From: an uncultured Neomegalonema sp.
GTDB lineage: Bacteria > Pseudomonadota > Alphaproteobacteria > Rhodobacterales > Rhodobacteraceae
Assembly: GCA_937995735.1 (NCBI GenBank)
Contig: CALKIZ010000073.1
Span: forward strand, 1-64,000
DNA length: 64,000 nt
Reading direction: 5' to 3'
The notes under the pieces are model-generated. The model worked only from the letters and a program-made list of their open reading frames with translations. It ran no database searches and was not told the DNA's origin. A program made the position numbers and the translations under genes. This document shows positions 54,676-62,845 of the stretch, in pieces; the first letter of the stretch is position 1; each line of letters opens with the position of its first letter.

Positions 54676-57600
54676 ATGAAGACAGTTCGGACAGCTCATC
54701 TGGTTCTGCGTCATGCGCGTGAACGGAGTTATATTGTCGAACTTGTCGAGCAAAGCGAAGGCCGTTATCTCGTCAACTACCGGTATGGATTCACCGGCAG
54801 TGAGCTGAAAGAAGGAACGCGGACGCCTGATGCGGTGGATCAGGAAACCGCCGAACGCCTCTTCGAAAGTCTTATCCAAACCCGCACAACACAAGGCTAT
54901 CAGGATGCAGGCGACCCTGCACCGTGGACCGAAGCGCCAAGTGGTCCGCGTGTTGTTACAGCGGATGTCAGTGATCCCCGTGCTGCCCGGCTGCTCTATC
55001 TGCTGGAACGCGCGGGGAGTATGCCGGATGCCAGTGCCTCCAAGCTGATCTGGCGGATCGGGCAAACGAAGCTCGCCGCCGCTGCGCCGCTGCTCGCGTC
55101 TTTTCGCCATGAGGCCGGTCCTATTACCAGCCGGACATTGCCTTACGCGCTTTATCGGTGCGGCAAAGATACGCCCGAAAGAATTACCCCGGCCCTCAGC
55201 GCATTGGCAGAGGATGGTGACCCTGTGGTGCAGGCCCATGCCCGGATCGTTTTGTCGGCTCTTGGAAGTCCCGCCGATGAAGCAAAGCGGATCGCTTATG
55301 AGTTGCCTCCTACAATAGCCGGAGCACTACAAACAAACCATGACGCTGCCGTGGCTCAGATCATCGGGTATATGAGCCTCGCTTCTACTCAGGCACAAAT
55401 GCGAAAACTGCCGAAAGAATCCGATTATGGCGCGGAGCAGCAAAAAGCGCTTGTCGATCTGTATTTACTCTCGCGACACGCTTTCGAAAGCCGTCCGCTT
55501 GTTATGGACGTGTTGCGCCAGATCCCTTTTGCCCCGTTCTTGTTTCGGGGATTACGGCGGGTTTTCAAGGCCGCCGAAGCCTTCGACGATGCTGCTGTTT
55601 TTGGACTGTTCAGCTATCGATTTGATGAAACCAGCAGTAATTTTGCATCGAACAACTGGTATTTATACGACCGATATAGCGGGATGGGTGGGGCCAGAAG
55701 CGACCTTATCGGCAAGGATGACAGCCGCCTCGCATGGTCGGATAAAACGCGGGCTTATTTTCGGCGGCGTGTCTGGCGCGATTTGCGCAAGCGCGGTCAG
55801 TTGAACGATCCCGCTTATGTCGATCTTGCGACGGCTTGTTTGATGGAAACCGGTGTTGTGTCGGATGAAGTCACGACCACGAGCCGATACGAATGGGCGT
55901 CGAACAGTGTTGTGAACAAATCTTGCCCGCCGATCTGCAACAGATTTGCTCTGCATCATATTATGCACGGCGCGTATGACCGGATCATGGTTCCGAAAAA
56001 CTCGCTGATATGGCGCTATGATGGCACACGCGAACCAACGCATTCCGACCGCCGTGAAGAACCATTCCCGCATTTGTGGGATGCAAGGCCCGACGCGCTT
56101 TTGCATTTGCTAACCGAAGCACCGGCTGAACAGGTTCAGGGCTTCGCCGCTCATGCGCTGATTGAGAACGCGCCTTTCTGTCTTGACCTTCCTGCCGCCG
56201 CCGTCATCCGTCTGCTGCGCCGCGATACGCATTCAACCTATTATTTCGCGCTCGAAGTTGCCCGGATGCAGCTTGCGCGGCGCGGCGATACCGTTGGTCC
56301 GCTCATTCCTGCATTATTTGCTACAGGCAAGCCTGAAGCGATTGAACTGGCACAAACCGCACTGACTCTGAAACCATCGCTTGTCACCGAAGACGAAGCC
56401 ATGGCCGCCGATTTGTTCTTGTCGGTTTCTGATGTGACTTATGAGTGGCTGAACGAGTTTTGGACGCAACATGCGCCGAATGCCACCCTGCCCGATTTGA
56501 TTGACGCGCTCGCCTATCAAGCCGAGAATTACGATTGGATGTTTGAAGAGGTTGACCAAGACAAAGCGCTTGTGCGTCTTGCATCATCGCTGATCACTAA
56601 ACATTTTGGCGAAGCGGTTCGTGCCGCGCCCGCCGCCCGGTTGGTGGCCCTGTCCCGTGCACCGGAAATCCCGCCAAAACTGCTTGCGATTTTACTCGCC
56701 GCTGCGCGGCCCGATGGCATCAGCACATTCGATCCCGCCGCGCTCGCCGAAGAGGATGATCCTGATCTGCAAGCCGCTGGTGCAAAGATGCTGGCGGACG
56801 CCGATTTAGAAGAGCTGAAAGGGCGTGAAGATCTGATCCTCGCGTTTTTACAATCGCCCGTACCAGCTTCGCGAACTGCTGCGGTGACGGCAACAGACCG
56901 CCTTAGTGCGCATTACGAACCTTCGGCAAAAATACTTGCCGAAGGGATTGTGCCGATCCTCTATCGCAGTGAACAGTATGAGGGTGTGCGCGAGGATGCC
57001 ATTCTCGCCGCGCGCACTGACAGCGTTATGGCTGCGCTTGTAAAAGAAGGGGAGACGCTCGCATGGCCGATGTTGCGTGCCAAAGCGGAACCGGCGCGCC
57101 GTGTCGGGTCTGAAATCTTACAGCATCTCGGGCTGAATACATTCTCGCTGCGCAAAACAGCCCGCATCGGTACGAATGATCAAGCCATTGCGAGGCGCTG
57201 GGCGGTGAACGCTCTCGAAGCCCGCATTGATCAAGTCGCCGCTGAACCAGAGCAAGTTTTTGCCTTGCTGGATGGTGAATGGGAAGACAGCCGAGAGGCC
57301 ACATATCAGCTTATTCGCACAAAGCTCGATCCGTCTGAATGGGAACCGGAAACAGTCGTCGCTTTGTGTGATTGCGTGACCCCGCCCGCACAGGCATTCG
57401 GGCGCGAGATGCTCGGGCGCGCGTTTTCGGATGAACACGCCGACCTGTTCCTGCGCCGGTTATCCGAGCATCCCTCGAACGGATTCAGGCTGATCGTTGC
57501 GCGGTTGATCCGCGAACATGCAGCGGGCGATCCGGCAAAGCTGCGCGATGTCGAGCCAGCCTTACGCACAATCCTCAGCCGTGTGTTTTCAAGCCGCGCC

Positions 57601-57819
57601 GCGAAAGGCCAAGCCTATGCGTTTATCGAAGAGGAAATCGAACGCGGTGATCCCGACTCGCTGAAAATTTTTGGCGAGCTGTTAGAGCGGATTTCCGCGA
57701 CTTGTGCTGTGGGGGATAAGGCGCGGATTTTACCTCTGATCCTTCGGTTGAAATCAAGCGCGCCTGACCTCGTGCCTTTAGCAGAGATTATCGAGCCTGA
57801 AATTCGGGGGGCGCTCTGA
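54676..57819 (+). CDS. Large WGR-domain and helical-repeat protein of the retron cassette
   Basis: A 1047-residue protein. Residues 1-77 form a WGR domain (VNYRYGFTGSELKEGTRT, then an ERLFESLIQ helix and QGYQ); WGR domains in PARPs and MolR-type proteins bind nucleic acid ends. From about 100 to the end the sequence is a long series of helical repeats of HEAT/ARM character (AAAPLLASFRHE, AAVTATDRLSAHYEP and the like). No nuclease or ATPase motif was found and there is no signal peptide. It overlaps the SWIM gene by one base (TGATG). I believe related ARM/WGR proteins are the large accessory of type XIII retrons. Its toxic or sensing role is unknown. Confidence 0.85.
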   Translation: MKTVRTAHLVLRHARERSYIVELVEQSEGRYLVNYRYGFTGSELKEGTRTPDAVDQETAERLFESLIQTRTTQGYQDAGDPAPWTEAPSGPRVVTADVSDPRAARLLYLLERAGSMPDASASKLIWRIGQTKLAAAAPLLASFRHEAGPITSRTLPYALYRCGKDTPERITPALSALAEDGDPVVQAHARIVLSALGSPADEAKRIAYELPPTIAGALQTNHDAAVAQIIGYMSLASTQAQMRKLPKESDYGAEQQKALVDLYLLSRHAFESRPLVMDVLRQIPFAPFLFRGLRRVFKAAEAFDDAAVFGLFSYRFDETSSNFASNNWYLYDRYSGMGGARSDLIGKDDSRLAWSDKTRAYFRRRVWRDLRKRGQLNDPAYVDLATACLMETGVVSDEVTTTSRYEWASNSVVNKSCPPICNRFALHHIMHGAYDRIMVPKNSLIWRYDGTREPTHSDRREEPFPHLWDARPDALLHLLTEAPAEQVQGFAAHALIENAPFCLDLPAAAVIRLLRRDTHSTYYFALEVARMQLARRGDTVGPLIPALFATGKPEAIELAQTALTLKPSLVTEDEAMAADLFLSVSDVTYEWLNEFWTQHAPNATLPDLIDALAYQAENYDWMFEEVDQDKALVRLASSLITKHFGEAVRAAPAARLVALSRAPEIPPKLLAILLAAARPDGISTFDPAALAEEDDPDLQAAGAKMLADADLEELKGREDLILAFLQSPVPASRTAAVTATDRLSAHYEPSAKILAEGIVPILYRSEQYEGVREDAILAARTDSVMAALVKEGETLAWPMLRAKAEPARRVGSEILQHLGLNTFSLRKTARIGTNDQAIARRWAVNALEARIDQVAAEPEQVFALLDGEWEDSREATYQLIRTKLDPSEWEPETVVALCDCVTPPAQAFGREMLGRAFSDEHADLFLRRLSEHPSNGFRLIVARLIREHAAGDPAKLRDVEPALRTILSRVFSSRAAKGQAYAFIEEEIERGDPDSLKIFGELLERISATCAVGDKARILPLILRLKSSAPDLVPLAEIIEPEIRGAL

Positions 57820-59486
57820 TGGAAGTCACCCGCCGTTATGCAGGAACCAGTCATGCAGCCCGCGAAGGGAACGAGGAACGCCTGAGCTTTGCACCTGATT
57901 TATTGCGAGAGCCAACATTCTTTGTCGGGCAAGTCTCGAACCATGTGAATTTTCGCGAAGCAATCTCAACGCTGCATCATGTCGTCACGTCTGACCTGCG
58001 CTTTCAGCCCAAAGACCGCACGGAATATATGGCTTGGTTGGAGAGCCAAAAAGATGTCTGGCTCGCAGAAGCGGCTGCACAAGGCGCAGACGCCGCCGGA
58101 AAACTGAAAGACGCGCGCGAGGAAATGGCGGCGCTTAATCAGCAGAGCGAAAAGCTGCTTAAACCCTTCCGCCAAGCGCGGGGCCGCTATTGGAAATGGC
58201 TGTGGTTGGTTAACCGTGATGCTTGGTTCGTGCTGGACCCGGTGATTGCGGTTAGTCCTGATGAAATTTCTTTCGAGTGTTTCAGCACGGATGAAAGCAC
58301 CTATGGGCGGCTCTCATGCGATCTTGAAATGTTTGACGAGATCGACGAGGTGGCAAACGGCGTCACCAATATTGATTATTCCTACACGCTCTATGAAGCG
58401 TTCCAGCAGGTGCGCAGTTATCGCCGGACCGAATTGCGGATTGAACCGGGGGGCTTTACGGCCTCGACGGATATGGGGCAGGAAGTTTTCGAACAGAAAA
58501 TCGACTTGCCGGATTCATGGGTGCGCGGATTTTTGCAGGTCAGTTCGGCGATGGCGCTGCCCGCCCATCGCGTCACGCTGCACCCGATGGACATTCACAA
58601 TCTTTGCTTTGCGTTGAAGTCCAGGAAGGAACGCCGGTCTCCGCGTTCGCTGCGATTCAATCTCAAACCCGGCCAACCGCCTGAGATGATTTTTGAGCCT
58701 TGGGACACCCGTATCCCCTGCCCCCGCGCGCTTTATCATGGCGGCGAAGAGGTTGAGATACGGATGTGGGGGCGGCGGCGGTTGCTGATCCTTGAACGGC
58801 TGATCCCGATTGCCCGCTCTTTCGATTTGTATCTACTCGGCAATGGTATGCCCGCTTTTGTCGTTGTTGATTTGGGACCGATGAGCTTTACGCTGGGCTT
58901 GTCAGGCTGGACAGCAAATGATTGGTCCCGCGCCGGACAGTTTGATTTGCTCGCACCGCGCAGAAAAATCGGGACGCATACACGCGAGAAAGTTTTTGCG
59001 GCGCTTGCTGCGCGTTGGATGGCCGATGAACAGGAACTCGCGACCGAGACTGGGATTGACCGCGCGGAAGTATCGTCTGCTTTGACGATCCTCGCTCAGC
59101 ATGGTCGCGCGATGTATGATCTCGATAAAAAGCTCTGGCGGTATCGCGATGTTGTGCGCGAGCCGCTCGATTTTGATGCGATGCGTTTCCAATCGGATGA
59201 AGAGGCGAAAGCGGATCGGTTGATCCTCGGCGGCATGGTAGAAATTCTTAACCGCGATGCACATTCCGCCGAAGGCCGTGTCACCGATGATGGCCGCGAC
59301 CAACGTGTGCGGATCGAGTTCGACTCAGATGAGCGGTTGGTGAATGCCGATTGCGGCTGTGACCATCATAAAATGAACGCCCTGCGCAAAGGGCCGTGCG
59401 AGCATATTCTTGCTCTGCGCCGCCTGACCGCCGAGGGTGATCTACCCTCTACTGTCATTCGCGGACCATGGGAGGGAGGCGCATGA
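57819..59486 (+). CDS. Winged-helix and SWIM zinc-finger protein of the retron cassette
   Basis: A 555-residue soluble protein. About 385-450 looks like a winged helix (REKVFAALAARWMADEQELA, ETGIDRAEVSSALTILAQ). The C-terminus holds a SWIM zinc finger: C512-x-C514, C527-x-H529 (CGCDHHKMN, PCEHILALRR). SWIM fingers bind DNA or proteins and accompany WGR or MoxR partners in several bacterial systems. The remaining ~380 N-terminal residues have no recognised domain, with a helical charged segment near 85-110. It starts one base inside the WGR gene and ends 43 bases before the retron RNA, so all four parts are in one unit. Confidence 0.87.
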   Translation: MEVTRRYAGTSHAAREGNEERLSFAPDLLREPTFFVGQVSNHVNFREAISTLHHVVTSDLRFQPKDRTEYMAWLESQKDVWLAEAAAQGADAAGKLKDAREEMAALNQQSEKLLKPFRQARGRYWKWLWLVNRDAWFVLDPVIAVSPDEISFECFSTDESTYGRLSCDLEMFDEIDEVANGVTNIDYSYTLYEAFQQVRSYRRTELRIEPGGFTASTDMGQEVFEQKIDLPDSWVRGFLQVSSAMALPAHRVTLHPMDIHNLCFALKSRKERRSPRSLRFNLKPGQPPEMIFEPWDTRIPCPRALYHGGEEVEIRMWGRRRLLILERLIPIARSFDLYLLGNGMPAFVVVDLGPMSFTLGLSGWTANDWSRAGQFDLLAPRRKIGTHTREKVFAALAARWMADEQELATETGIDRAEVSSALTILAQHGRAMYDLDKKLWRYRDVVREPLDFDAMRFQSDEEAKADRLILGGMVEILNRDAHSAEGRVTDDGRDQRVRIEFDSDERLVNADCGCDHHKMNALRKGPCEHILALRRLTAEGDLPSTVIRGPWEGGA

Positions 59487-59528
59487 TCGACTTGCAGCGT
59501 AACCCCTCTCAGGTTAGCGTGACCCTAA

Positions 59529-59750
59529 GGAGAGACGCATGTCGGCTTTGCATCTCGGGCGGTGTTTCGCCGTCCCTGCCAAGTGACCGCACATGCATCG
59601 CTGGCGCGCTCTTTATATGGGCCGTGTCACACCACTATGCGCTTCGCGGTATGACTTCCATGAAGTCGAAGTCGCATAGTGGTGCGCACGGCCCTCGAGT
59701 TGAGCGTTCCAGCACTGGGACTTGTTCGAAAGTCCGACATGCGTTTCTCC
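59529..59750 (+). ncRNA. Retron non-coding RNA (msr-msd) with a1/a2 stem
   Basis: Inverted repeats a1 GGAGAGACGCATGTCGG (59529-59545) and a2 CCGACATGCGTTTCTCC (59734-59750) pair over 17 bp with one G-U. Inside are: hairpin 1 at 59557-59575 (8 bp, UUU loop), the classic msr form; hairpin 2 at 59578-59605; and a long msd-type hairpin with stems 59619-59626/59687-59694 and 59630-59641/59673-59684 (12 bp perfect) and inner pairing around CAT at 59659-59661. The only G in the linker between a1 and hairpin 1 is 59550, the best candidate for the 2'-OH priming G. The region sits directly before the reverse transcriptase. Pairings were worked out by eye. Confidence 0.88.
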
Positions 59751-59787
59751 GTACTCTTGCCCGCGCCCGAACGATGGGGGCGTGTGC

Positions 59788-61563
59788 ATGACCACCGATA
59801 GCCGCCAGCAACTTTATGATCGTATCCGCGAATCTTCATTGGATGAAGTGACGCTGGAAGAGATGATCCGCTACGGGTTTTGGAACTCCAACGATCCGGT
59901 TAACTCTCTACCTGCCGAATTGGTGCAGCGGCGCGGCGAATTACAAAAAGAAATCTCAGAACTCGCCAAAGAAGTCAGGAATTATCGTGACCCTGAGCGC
60001 GCTGTTCAAGAGATTATGAAACAGCGGATGGCAGAGGCAAAAGCCCGCCGGATTGAAACCAAAGAACGCCAAGCCCAAGAGCGTCATGACCGCGCGCTGG
60101 CATGGCATAACAAGAAACGCAGTGACGTTGTTCATCTCGGCGATGATGTCTCAGCGGCTTTGTCGCAGCGCGAGTCCGATCCCGCGAGACTTGCCGCGCA
60201 TGGTGCGCCACATTTTGCGGATATTGCCGATATTGCGAATGCGATGGGGATTAGTATCGGTGAATTGCGGTTCCTTGCCTATGACCGCAAGGCCAGCAAA
60301 GTCAGCCACTATCAACGCTTTCGCATTGCCAAAAAGACTGGCGGATACCGGACCTTATCCGCACCGATGCCACGTCTGAAACGCGCGCAATATTGGCTCC
60401 TTGATACTGTGGTCAACACAGTTGAGCCGCATGATGCCGCGCACGGGTTTCGGGCCGGACGGTCGATCTTGACCAATGCAGCGCCGCACCAAAAACGCGC
60501 TGTTGTTCTGAACTTTGATCTGAAGGATTTCTTCCCCAGCATCGGGTATAAGCGCGTCAAAGGTCTGTTCCGCTCTTTTGGATATGCCGAAGCGCAGGCG
60601 GCGGTTTTTGCCTTGCTTGCCACCGAAGCAGACACTGCTGAGGTGCGTCTCGACGGGCAAAGCTGGCATGTAGCGAGCGGCGAGCGGACATTGCCTCAGG
60701 GTGCGCCGACCTCGCCTGCGATTACGAACCTACTGTGCAGGAAACTGGACCGCCGCTTGACCGGACTCGCGCAGAAATATGGCTTTGCCTACACGCGCTA
60801 TGCCGATGATTTGACATTCTCAGCCGCCGTTGAAGATGGCGCAGCGCTCAAGGCATTGATCTGGGCGGTGGGTAAGATTGTCACCGATGAAGGCTTCACG
60901 CTCAATGATGAGAAAACCCGTGTGATGCGCCGCAACGGACGCCAAGAAGTCACCGGCATTACCGTGAATGACGGGCTGAGCGTCTCTCGCAAAGAGCGCA
61001 GGAAATTCCGGGCACATCTGCACAATACCGCGCAAGGTAAAACGAGCGCGCCTTTCCGTAAAGGATCACCAAAGGCCAGCGCGCTCGGCTATGCGCAATT
61101 TTTGGAGATGGTTCATGGGGATGGCGTTGCGGGCCTGACGTCTCAGGCGCGCGCACTGCACGGGCGGCAAGATGCGCGGATTGAACAACGCCCCTCTTTG
61201 CGTGCCGCCGCCGCACTGGGTCAAGCCCCCGCAGGGACGTGGTGGGAACCAAAAGAGGCGCAAGCGCCTGAGATTGAACCTGTCGCAAAGCCAAAGCGGG
61301 CTATAGCAGAAGCTGAACAATCCGTGGTTCCACAAACACGGAGAGGAGAACGACAGCAAAGCGGCTTCACACGCGAGCGACCTGAGCGCGTTCAAAACGC
61401 ACCGCCGAGCAACACACGGTCATCAACGCCAAGTACCGGAATGACGTGGCCAGTAAAGCTGTTCCTGAGCATCCTCGCTCTCATCGCTTTAGCCCCAATT
61501 CCGTTTGGCGGAGTCGCCCTCGGATTTATCCTCTACTTTCTGTGGTGGAGAAAACGCGGGTAG
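59788..61563 (+). CDS. Retron-type reverse transcriptase with C-terminal hydrophobic segment
   Basis: The ATG at 59788 has GGGGG upstream; a longer frame to 59722 would run through a2 and is rejected. It has 591 residues. Residues 1-~115 are helical and charged, probably coiled coil. The RT core follows: N230-A-A-P-H234 (retron NAxxH region X), D244 in NFDLKDFF, PQGAPTSPAITN, Y338-A-D-D341, and V388-T-G (region Y), all features that separate retron RTs from group II intron or DGR enzymes. After a disordered Pro/Arg-rich linker (about 470-550), the last ~38 residues (KLFLSILALIALAPIPFGG, then ALGFILYFLWW) are hydrophobic, one or two membrane spans. It uses the RNA at 59529-59750 as template and primer. 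Confidence 0.92.
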   Translation: MTTDSRQQLYDRIRESSLDEVTLEEMIRYGFWNSNDPVNSLPAELVQRRGELQKEISELAKEVRNYRDPERAVQEIMKQRMAEAKARRIETKERQAQERHDRALAWHNKKRSDVVHLGDDVSAALSQRESDPARLAAHGAPHFADIADIANAMGISIGELRFLAYDRKASKVSHYQRFRIAKKTGGYRTLSAPMPRLKRAQYWLLDTVVNTVEPHDAAHGFRAGRSILTNAAPHQKRAVVLNFDLKDFFPSIGYKRVKGLFRSFGYAEAQAAVFALLATEADTAEVRLDGQSWHVASGERTLPQGAPTSPAITNLLCRKLDRRLTGLAQKYGFAYTRYADDLTFSAAVEDGAALKALIWAVGKIVTDEGFTLNDEKTRVMRRNGRQEVTGITVNDGLSVSRKERRKFRAHLHNTAQGKTSAPFRKGSPKASALGYAQFLEMVHGDGVAGLTSQARALHGRQDARIEQRPSLRAAAALGQAPAGTWWEPKEAQAPEIEPVAKPKRAIAEAEQSVVPQTRRGERQQSGFTRERPERVQNAPPSNTRSSTPSTGMTWPVKLFLSILALIALAPIPFGGVALGFILYFLWWRKRG

Positions 61564-61566
61564 CTC

Positions 61567-62748
61567 TCAATCCGCCTGCCTCAAGGCTTTACCGCAAGCG
61601 ACACCGCTGGCCCATGCCCATTGGAAGTTATGGCCCCCTAAATGGCCGGTCACGTCTACAACTTCGCCGATGAAATAAAGGCCCGGAACGGATTTCGTCT
61701 CCATTGTTTTGGAGTTAAGACCGCTGGTATCAACACCGCCCAAAGTAACCTCTGCGGTGCGAAACCCTTCGGTTCCGGCGGGTTTTACCGACCAGTTTGA
61801 TACTGCTTCGGTCAAGGTGGTGAGAGCTTTATCGCTCATGTCCGCGATACGTTGGTGCGGGACAGTCTCCGTCAGGAAGGCCGCGAGCTTTTGTGGGAGG
61901 ACGCGCGCCAATGCTGAAGATGGCGATTGTTTCGGATGCGCGCGGCGGATTTCTTTGAGTGTGCCGAGGACATCGCTGCCCGGTGCTAAATCAAGACGGA
62001 TGGATTCGCCTTCGCGCCAATACGACGAAATTTGCAAAATTGCAGGACCGGATAATCCGCGATGGGTAAACAAAAGCGCTTCTTCGAACAGCGTTTTGCC
62101 GTGGCGTACCGCAGCATTGACACTGACACCCGAGAGCGCCTGTAGCGGTTCTTTAAGGGCATCGGTAAAGGTCAGCGGAACAAGACCCGCGCGCGGTTCG
62201 ATCACATCCAATCCGAATTGCTCTGCCAGACGATAGCCATATCCTGTCGCGCCCATTTTAGGGATCGACGGTCCCCCACAAGCCACAACTAAGGCACGGC
62301 TTTCAAATACGCCTGAATCTGTGGTGATGGAAAACCCATTCTCGGTTTTGGCCACATCAGAGATTGATGTTTTGAAACGCAGCTCATTCCCCGCCTTCGC
62401 ACATTCATCCAGCAACATCGCGATAATTTGTTTCGCGCTGTCATCGCAGAAAAGCTGTCCCAATGTCTTTTCGTGCCATGCGATGCCGTAAGAATTGACC
62501 AACGCGATAAAGTCCTGCGGCGTGTAACCGGCCAAAGCCGATTTGCAAAAATGCTTATTGCCGCTGAGAAAATTTGCGGGGCCTGAATGGATATTGGTGA
62601 AATTACAGCGACCCCCACCGGAAATACGGATTTTCTCTCCCGCCGCCTTCGCGTGATCGAGGATCAGCACCCGCTGACCGCGCGCCCCGGCAGTGGCGGC
62701 GCACATCATCCCTGCGGCCCCTGCGCCGATAATACAGACATCATACAT
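61567..62748 (-). CDS. HI0933-family FAD-dependent oxidoreductase (YhiN/BaiN type)
   Basis: A 393-residue flavoprotein. The dinucleotide motif is CIIGAGAAGMMCA at 5-17, followed by the HI0933 signature GEKIRISGGGRCNFTN. LVVACGGPSIPKMGATGYGY and the C-terminal PGLYFIGEVVDVTGHLGGHNFQWAWASG (quoted by FIGEVVDVTG) are typical of the family, whose reaction is uncertain; BaiN of gut bacteria reduces bile acids and others are annotated as aminoacetone oxidases. Its stop is 3 bases from the retron RT stop (convergent), marking the edge of the cassette. Confidence 0.93.
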   Translation of the reverse strand: MYDVCIIGAGAAGMMCAATAGARGQRVLILDHAKAAGEKIRISGGGRCNFTNIHSGPANFLSGNKHFCKSALAGYTPQDFIALVNSYGIAWHEKTLGQLFCDDSAKQIIAMLLDECAKAGNELRFKTSISDVAKTENGFSITTDSGVFESRALVVACGGPSIPKMGATGYGYRLAEQFGLDVIEPRAGLVPLTFTDALKEPLQALSGVSVNAAVRHGKTLFEEALLFTHRGLSGPAILQISSYWREGESIRLDLAPGSDVLGTLKEIRRAHPKQSPSSALARVLPQKLAAFLTETVPHQRIADMSDKALTTLTEAVSNWSVKPAGTEGFRTAEVTLGGVDTSGLNSKTMETKSVPGLYFIGEVVDVTGHLGGHNFQWAWASGVACGKALRQAD

Positions 62749-62845
62749 CCCGCTGTCTTAGCGAAACGCGAATGGTTGCGATAGTCGTTGCCCGCAGAGA
62801 CGATGAGGCTAAGTTATAAATGTGAAATATGGATGGAGCCGTGAC

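Noticed and set aside
59722-59787. In-frame upstream extension of the retron reverse transcriptase
   Set aside because: It would translate the a2 arm of the non-coding RNA and lacks a good Shine-Dalgarno; the ATG at 59788 has one.
59788-61563. The reverse transcriptase as part of a group II intron or a diversity-generating retroelement
   Set aside because: No maturase/X domain or intron structure, no template/variable repeat pair; the NAxxH and VTG motifs and the adjacent a1/a2-msd RNA point to a retron.
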